DNA of 12,689 nt from contig CAJVPJ010001066.1 of the NCBI GenBank assembly GCA_910592205.1, positions 1 through 12,689 of the forward strand. Direction: 5' to 3'. Positions 7,939 to 12,689 of the stretch are shown one piece after another. Every line of letters starts with the position of its first letter. The stretch's first letter is position 1. The notes beneath the pieces are model-generated. The model did not search any database and had not been told where the DNA came from. It saw only the letters and a list, made by a program, of their open reading frames with translations. The position numbers and the translations under genes were made by a program. Source of the DNA: Paraglomus occultum. Its lineage: Eukaryota > Glomeromycota > Glomeromycetes > Paraglomerales > Paraglomeraceae.

Positions 7939-7956
7939 CCCCCCCCCCCCCCCCCC
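7939..7956 (+). repeat. Homopolymer tract of 18 C
   Basis: An uninterrupted run of 18 cytosines in AT-rich spacer, about 240 bp before the TAF3-like start codon. Such a run could form an i-motif, or a G-quadruplex on the other strand. The exact length should be treated as uncertain, since sequencing and assembly slip on such runs. Confidence 0.85.
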
Positions 7957-8110
7957 GATAATCGTAAACGTAACGTCATCCCCCATTTTAAATTTTGACA
8001 CGTAATTCGTTGACCAAGTAGTGGTGTGGTTATGGCAATAATAGGCACGCTTTGTTTACCGAGTTCAACTGATCTGTGCAGTAGTTTTCAAATCAACTAC
8101 AGCACATACC

Positions 8111-8116
8111 TATAAA
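8111..8116 (+). promoter_or_regulatory. Possible TATA box of the TAF3-like gene
   Basis: TATAAA, 81 bp before the chosen ATG (8197). The distance allows a short 5' UTR. There is no independent evidence of a transcription start. Confidence 0.35.
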
Positions 8117-8196
8117 GATCGTCAATACGCAATACCCTGTTGTTAACGCTATTACAACAGATCACGCTTTCCTTTTAGTCGACGTTCATTTTTATC

Positions 8197-9935
8197 ATGG
8201 AGGCCTTCTGTTCCTCATACCTCAGATTAGTAACCCTGCACATCATCCAGGCTGCAGGGTTCGACAAGACTTCAGAAATAAGCATTGACGTTTTAACCGA
8301 TATTTTTGGTCGTTATATAACGCTTCTTGGACACACGGTCACAGAAAACGCCAATCATGCTGGCCGAGCCACCCCAACCATTTTAGATCTAAGCCCAGCA
8401 TTTGAATCACTCAACATAGACATGAGCGATCTCAAGGAATGGGTGACGGAAGGTGACGGCAAAACGTTGGAAAATCTCGGACTGTCGATTCCCAGTCCTC
8501 CCATAAGAGGTATTTCCTGAATATTTTATTCTGATTAAAGCCTTTACGAGAGTATCAACGCACCTTGTATCATGGTTTTGCAGGTATACTTCAGAGCGGT
8601 TTAGTGGAAGATCAAAACGAGGTGATGACCATTAATCCATTTCCACCTGATGTGAAGATAGTAGAAAAGGTAGAGGAGATGGGTGACGAGTTGAAAGAAA
8701 ACGTAAAAGAAGATGATGAAAGTGACGTGAAGGGTTATGATGAAGAGAAGGTTGAGGAAGAGAAGAATGAAGGGGCCATTGAAGAAAAGGCTGATGAGAG
8801 CACCGCAAAGTCAGAAACAACGATAGGTTCGCCTATCGATAAGGAAGTGAAAGTTGAAGAAATGGTTATAAGCGAAAAAGAAACGAAGACTGATGAGGGG
8901 CCGCCGTTAACAGAAGTTTCATTACATGCTAATTTTAATCAAGACCAAGATGCGGCCAACCTGAAGCGTAAAATAAGATCTCCATCATGTTTATCCGCCT
9001 ATGCCAAAGCCTCCTCATCTGATATAGTCCAATCGACTCTCAAAGCCTTTTCCTCACTGCAAGACTCTTTTTGGGAGAACGACGATGTACACACGTCGGG
9101 GTTAACACGGAAGAAACACCGGCTTGATGATGCGCCAGGCTGGCTTATGCCGTATAGCAACAAATCATACTTACCAGAGGCATGGGAAAGGGATGTCAAG
9201 TTGGCAGAAGTAAGAGCCAAGTTTGGCTTGGACGTACCGTTCATAGATGGCGTTTCGCTTGTAGAAGATCCGAACGCTGAGCCGCCATCACCTGATTTCT
9301 TGTACATTTCAGCGGGTTCACAACAACACTCTCAACAATCTCAACCTTCTAATCAAAAGCAAAAGCAAGAAACAAAAGCATTACAACAGCAACGACAAGG
9401 ATTAGCACAGCTGCAACAAGCACGGCAACAGCCGAAACAACGACAACAAAAACAACCGCCAAAGCAACAAAAAGAACAAAAACGGGAGCAAGTTCAGCCT
9501 CCGTATAATTCTACGCAACGGCCGAAAAAACCCTCGAAAGTCAAACTGAAACCGAAACCTACGAAATCTACGCCTGCATCGGCCAGCACTCCTATGAAAA
9601 TAAAACTTCGCATACCAACGCCTCACAAACAATCCTCGTCGCCCGCATCAGTTCCATCGACACCCGTATCCGCAATATCAGCCTCGTTACCCCCGTCGAC
9701 ACTCAACACACCATCCGTAGTCGTATCAATACCCACCATGAACGACGAAGAGATAAACTGTATCTGCGAGAATCCGCACATGGACTATGGAAAATTCATG
9801 ATTGCCTGTGATAATTGCGAAGTTTGGTATCACGGAAGTTGTGTTGGGTTTGGGGATGGGACCGATGTGGTAGTTGACAGTTGGTTTTGCATGAGGTGTC
9901 GAAAGAGAGGGGAAAGTGCAAAGACGGAGAAATAG
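8197..9935 (+). CDS. TAF3: TAF3-like TFIID subunit: histone fold plus PHD finger (2 exons)
   Basis: Exons 8197-8509 and 8584-9935 give 554 residues. The start ATG has a strong context (A at -3, G at +4) and an in-frame TAG 19-21 bases upstream. Residues about 4-82 form a TAF3-type histone fold (Bromo_TP/BTP domain), with YLRLVTLHIIQAAGF, LTDIFGRYITLLG and AGRATPTILDLSPAFESLNI. Next come an acidic Glu/Lys-rich stretch (about 132-208), a conserved-looking block ending in PPSPDFLYI (283-348), a Gln-rich stretch (350-416), a basic Lys/Pro segment that could be a nuclear signal (418-448) and a Ser/Pro/Thr linker. The C-terminal PHD finger (495-546) has the full C4HC3 set: C497, C499, C513, C516, H521, C524, C540, C543. 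TAF3 pairs with TAF10 in TFIID, and animal TAF3 PHD fingers bind trimethylated H3K4. M510 and W519 sit where cage residues lie in such fingers. Target binding is inferred. Confidence 0.88.
8510..8583 (+). other. Phase-1 intron in the TAF3-like gene (74 nt)
   Basis: The 5' site is AAGAG|GTATTT and the 3' site is GGTTTTGCAG|GTATAC. Splicing rebuilds a Gly codon and links SIPSPPIRG to ILQSGLVEDQNE, joining the histone-fold exon to the PHD exon in one frame. CTGAT at 8531-8535 is a possible branch site. Without splicing exon 1 stops at 8518-8520. Confidence 0.88.
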
Positions 9936-9965
9936 AACTTGTGAATAAGGTTTTTAGCGATGTGT

Positions 9966-10017
9966 GTTGTGTGAGCGTTGTGTGAGCGTTGTGTGAGCGT
10001 TGTGTGAGTGTTGTGTG
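9966..10017 (+). repeat. 11-bp tandem repeat in the TAF3-like 3' UTR
   Basis: The unit GTTGTGTGAGC occurs at 9966-9976, 9977-9987, 9988-9998 and 9999-10009 (last base T), followed by a partial copy. It starts 31 bases after the stop codon and is probably transcribed in the 3' UTR as a GU-rich array. Confidence 0.88.
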
Positions 10018-10173
10018 TATGTCTGTGTGTACAGCTTGTATTAAGGCGTGTGGGGTAGTGTATGATAAGTATATAAACAAAACAATCGTTCCCTCTTTCT
10101 GCTTTTTAATTCAATACGATAGAGAATTGGGCGCCGGGGGAAAGTACATATTAAAATACTTTATATTCAAAGT

Positions 10174-10179
10174 AATAAA
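10174..10179 (+). terminator. Poly(A) signal candidate for the TAF3-like gene
   Basis: AATAAA 239 bases after the stop codon. A genomic run of 13 A follows at 10206-10218, and a second AATAAA is at 10247-10252. Either could direct 3'-end formation. Confidence 0.5.
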
Positions 10180-10252
10180 TACAAATAGTCAATATGCATT
10201 CTAACAAAAAAAAAAAAAGAAAGTTATGTTGTAAACGTTTCATTCTAATAAA

Positions 10253-11779
10253 GTGGAAAGATCAACGAAAAAGGTATCACACATATAAATATACTACCGC
10301 GCGCGAACAAATTGTCGACTGAAAATTCTGAAAATTCTGAACATTCAACCTTTAATAGTTTTAGGGATAAGCATTCCCCATTATGCCAGCGTTTCTTTGC
10401 CCGCTTACGGATGGTGATGACGCTTTATCATCGTCAGTGCTTCATATGTAACACTCTGAATCTGATAATGTCAGTTGAAGCCACAATTCGTCGGCTCTTT
10501 CATTGCGTTGGCGTCTTTACTGTTAGCAACAATAAGTATATATTGCTGTTGTTCATTTGATCAATTATTGTTACTCAAGTAAACCCTGTCCTGCTATAAA
10601 AATGTCGTCTATTCGGACAAAATTCCTTCTTATGACGTATAATGTCTTTGGTCAAATTCCCATATATAAGAACATTCTATAACAATTTTGATTATGTAGT
10701 CGGATAATCTATTGCATGCTTTATTTTCTGGCCTCGCCGTTTATTTTTATTTGCATTGTAAGATTAATTATGGCAGAAATAAGGATAACGAAAAAGACCT
10801 TGCAATGTTATTATTGGCTGATCTTAAGCATCTCTTTATCGAACGTTACTTGTAACCGGTTTTATTTACGCGCGCGTCTGGGTGACTGTTGTGCAATGTC
10901 TGGTTTTGACGTGTCAGAACTTTAATGCGTTTCAAAATAGAATTTTCTAACAAGCTTGACCCGTTGAAATTTCAAGAGAACAAAGCCAAATAATCATAAT
11001 CAAGAATGCTTAATCTCGCGGCTAGATTTCCAACTTTCGTACTCTGGCTTAATTCACCTCCTCACCCGCAACAATTAGGTAATAAGAACATCACGTGGAT
11101 TGCAAGACTGCAAGCATCAGCCGCGACATTCAATATTCATACACGACAGACTTGATTAATTTTATCGCTGATCGTAGTGTTTATTAATATGATATTATAA
11201 TTATATAACAACAGTTTACAACACACCCTTCAACAATGAAGCTTAATTTTGTGTTATCCAAGCGCGCATTTATGACACGGCAAGCCGAAATTTCGGATGT
11301 TTGAATTGCAAAATAGACGATATTAACTTTAGCCATCGAGCGTCTGTAACAGTTTCTTAAACGCATCCGAAACATTAATATTTCGTACGTTGATTGTGCA
11401 ATCTGTGTACGAATCTAAGCAGTACAGTAATCAACGTAACTTGTTCACATAGTAATACTCAATTTATAAAATACTATTAATATTAATGTGGTAAGTGTTA
11501 GAACTCAAGAATACTAATGCAATAAATAAAGATCACAAACGATAATAAAGTTGACTAGAAAGACGCAATCAAAGCTGCGAAAAAAACCATTTACATTGGT
11601 ATGATAAATTATAAAATATAGCATATGGAACGCTTATACATGAAAATAACAAAACACTAGTTTAATACCCACCACCACAAAAATAGCCCATTTGTTGCAC
11701 TGTTGTTAAGTTTTGTTATAAAAAATTATCCCTTATTTATATAATTTATAAAACAGATACTGTGTATTAAAATTTTAAT
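10253..11779. other. Spacer between the TAF3-like gene and the Sel1 gene
   Basis: About 1.5 kb of mostly AT-rich DNA. The longest frame (from about 10312, plus) has no ATG start and begins with a simple SENSENSEH repeat. Translation in neighbouring frames gives Ser/Asp-rich scraps but no recognisable domain. I see no tRNA, no transposon end and no repeat beyond base-composition noise. Confidence 0.5.
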
Positions 11780-12655
11780 CTAATTATACTTCTTACCCAC
11801 TTGATAAACCTCTGTCAATTCTTGAATCTTCTCTCTTAACTTGAAACTATCATTATAAGTGAAAAAATAAACCTTATTTTGTGCCTTAACGTACCCTTGT
11901 TCAGCTGCTTTATAATATAATTTAACAGCTTTCTGTTCATCTTGCTTTACTCCAACTCCCTTTTCATAGCACCAACCAAGGTTATATTGCCCATATGCAT
12001 TTTTTTGTTCAGCTGCCTTTTGGAACAGTTCAATAGCTTTTTGAATATCTCTCTCTACACCAATTCCACTTTTGTAACATAGACCAAGACTAACATATGC
12101 ATACTCATTCTCTTGCTTGACTGCTTGCTGATACTGTTCAACTGCTTTTTTAACATCTTTATTTATGCCTATTCCATTTTCAAAACACCAACCAAGATTA
12201 TCTTGTGCAAAGGGTTCCCCTTGCATAGCTGCTTTTTGAAATAATTCAACAGCTTTTTGATAATCTGTCTTTATACTAATACTTCGTGTATATAAGTAAC
12301 CAAGATTATTTTGTGCACTAGCATCTCCTTGTTCAGCAGCCTTTCTATACCATTCATTTGCCTTTTGCTCATCTTTTTCCACTCCATTTCCATTCTTATA
12401 ACACAAACCAAGACTACACTGTGCCTTAGCATCTCCTTGTTTAGCTGCTTTTTGATACCACTCAACTGCCTTTTGTTCATCTTTTTCTACTCCAGTTCCA
12501 TAACTGTAGCACACACCAAGACTATACTGTGCATTAACATATCCTTGTTCAGCAGCTTCTTGATACCATTCAACTGCCTTTTGTTCATCTTTTTCTACTC
12601 CATTTCCATATGTACACTCACTACCAAAAAGTATTGGCCGAAATTCGCCGATCAT
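11780..12655 (-). CDS. Sel1-repeat protein (start possibly outside window)
   Basis: A 291-codon frame from ATG (12655-12653) to TAG (11782-11780). It consists of one partial and six full Sel1-like repeats of 36 residues, each near the pattern AQ..LG.CY..G.GVEKD.QKAVEWYQKAAEQG. A 34-residue tail ends in LTEVYQVGKKYN. Sel1 repeats form right-handed helical solenoids that act as protein-binding scaffolds. No enzymatic domain, signal peptide or membrane segment is visible. Repeat 4 is divergent, with TRSISIKTDY in place of the usual loop. The first repeat lacks its opening AQ..LG helix, and the frame stays open upstream of the ATG to the window edge (reading SSVYQAFA before it). The gene may therefore start further out or after an intron. 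In glomeromycete fungi such repeats often follow a kinase domain, which could lie off the right edge. Confidence 0.85.
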   Translation of the reverse strand: MIGEFRPILFGSECTYGNGVEKDEQKAVEWYQEAAEQGYVNAQYSLGVCYSYGTGVEKDEQKAVEWYQKAAKQGDAKAQCSLGLCYKNGNGVEKDEQKANEWYRKAAEQGDASAQNNLGYLYTRSISIKTDYQKAVELFQKAAMQGEPFAQDNLGWCFENGIGINKDVKKAVEQYQQAVKQENEYAYVSLGLCYKSGIGVERDIQKAIELFQKAAEQKNAYGQYNLGWCYEKGVGVKQDEQKAVKLYYKAAEQGYVKAQNKVYFFTYNDSFKLREKIQELTEVYQVGKKYN

Positions 12656-12689
12656 CGCAAAAGCTTGATAAACAGATGAAATAAAAGTT

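Larger units (their letters stand above)
6230..8100. other. Long AT-rich spacer upstream of the TAF3-like gene
   Basis: Nearly 1.9 kb with no convincing coding frame on either strand, no tRNA-like fold and no transposon end that I can recognise. It contains a short inverted repeat (6557-6608) and an 18-C tract (7939-7956). The last few hundred bases presumably include the upstream control region of the gene starting at 8197. The left part may include more decayed Sel1 sequence (to about 6480). Confidence 0.5.

Noticed and set aside
8565-8583. TTG start giving a separate PHD-finger protein
   Set aside because: These bases belong to the intron; splicing from 8509 to 8584 joins the PHD exon to the histone-fold exon in frame.
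9402-9632. Minus-strand frame rich in Arg, Phe and Leu
   Set aside because: It is the complement of the Gln/Lys-rich low-complexity part of the TAF3-like gene.
9966-10017. CRISPR-like short repeat array
   Set aside because: Units are 11 bp, directly adjacent and without spacers, in a eukaryotic 3' UTR: a minisatellite, not CRISPR.
9796-10080. Minus-strand frame with TLTQRSHNAHTTL repeats
   Set aside because: It is produced by the 11-bp tandem repeat and the antisense of the PHD region; no start context or domain supports it.
10312-10560. Plus-strand frame of 82 codons starting at TTG
   Set aside because: No ATG start and no domain; it contains a simple SENSEN repeat at the front and then non-conserved sequence.
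12311-12679. Plus-strand open frame (122 codons) with repeated hydrophobic Ser/Phe/Cys segments
   Set aside because: It is antisense to the Sel1 repeats; its periodicity mirrors the 36-residue repeats of the minus-strand gene.

Overview
The window looks like nuclear DNA from a fungus, most likely an early-diverging one such as an arbuscular mycorrhizal (Glomeromycotina) species. This is an inference. It rests on AT-rich, TE-littered spacers, short GT-AG introns (67-79 nt), a Sel1-repeat gene of the type greatly expanded in that group plus a decayed relative, and a TFIID subunit gene of eukaryotic type. No bacterial, plasmid or phage feature was found.

Layout. Bases 1-1501 hold the decayed remains of a retroviral-type (rve) integrase gene on the minus strand, from a retroelement or a Ginger/KRBA2-like DNA transposon. 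Bases 1797-4110 are a complete-ended Tigger/pogo-type DNA transposon with 24-bp perfect terminal inverted repeats (TIRs), TA target duplication, and extra copies of the TIR core just inside both ends. It carries one transposase gene with a clear intron and an intact DDD triad, broken downstream by two small length changes. Bases 4112-5158 hold a GC-cored hairpin and a degraded ORF of unknown type. Bases 5159-5479 are a ~320-bp miniature inverted-repeat element (MITE). Bases 5818-6195 are a frameshifted Sel1-repeat pseudogene. Bases 6200-8100 are AT-rich spacer with no recognised gene, containing an 18-C tract.

The only clearly living housekeeping gene is at 8197-9935 (+). It is a two-exon gene for a 554-residue TAF3-like TFIID subunit with an N-terminal histone fold and a C-terminal PHD finger. 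Its 3' flank has an 11-bp tandem repeat and AATAAA signals. A long spacer (about 10.25-11.78 kb) follows. The right end carries a minus-strand Sel1-repeat protein gene (11780-12655) whose reading frame stays open to the window edge, so its true start may lie outside.

The genes do not form a pathway. The window reads as one conserved transcription gene set among transposon debris and a member of a lineage-expanded Sel1 family. The points most worth a second look are the TIR-core arrays and intron of the Tigger element, the unassigned MITE, and the metazoan-like TAF3 architecture. I found no convincing new multi-gene system.
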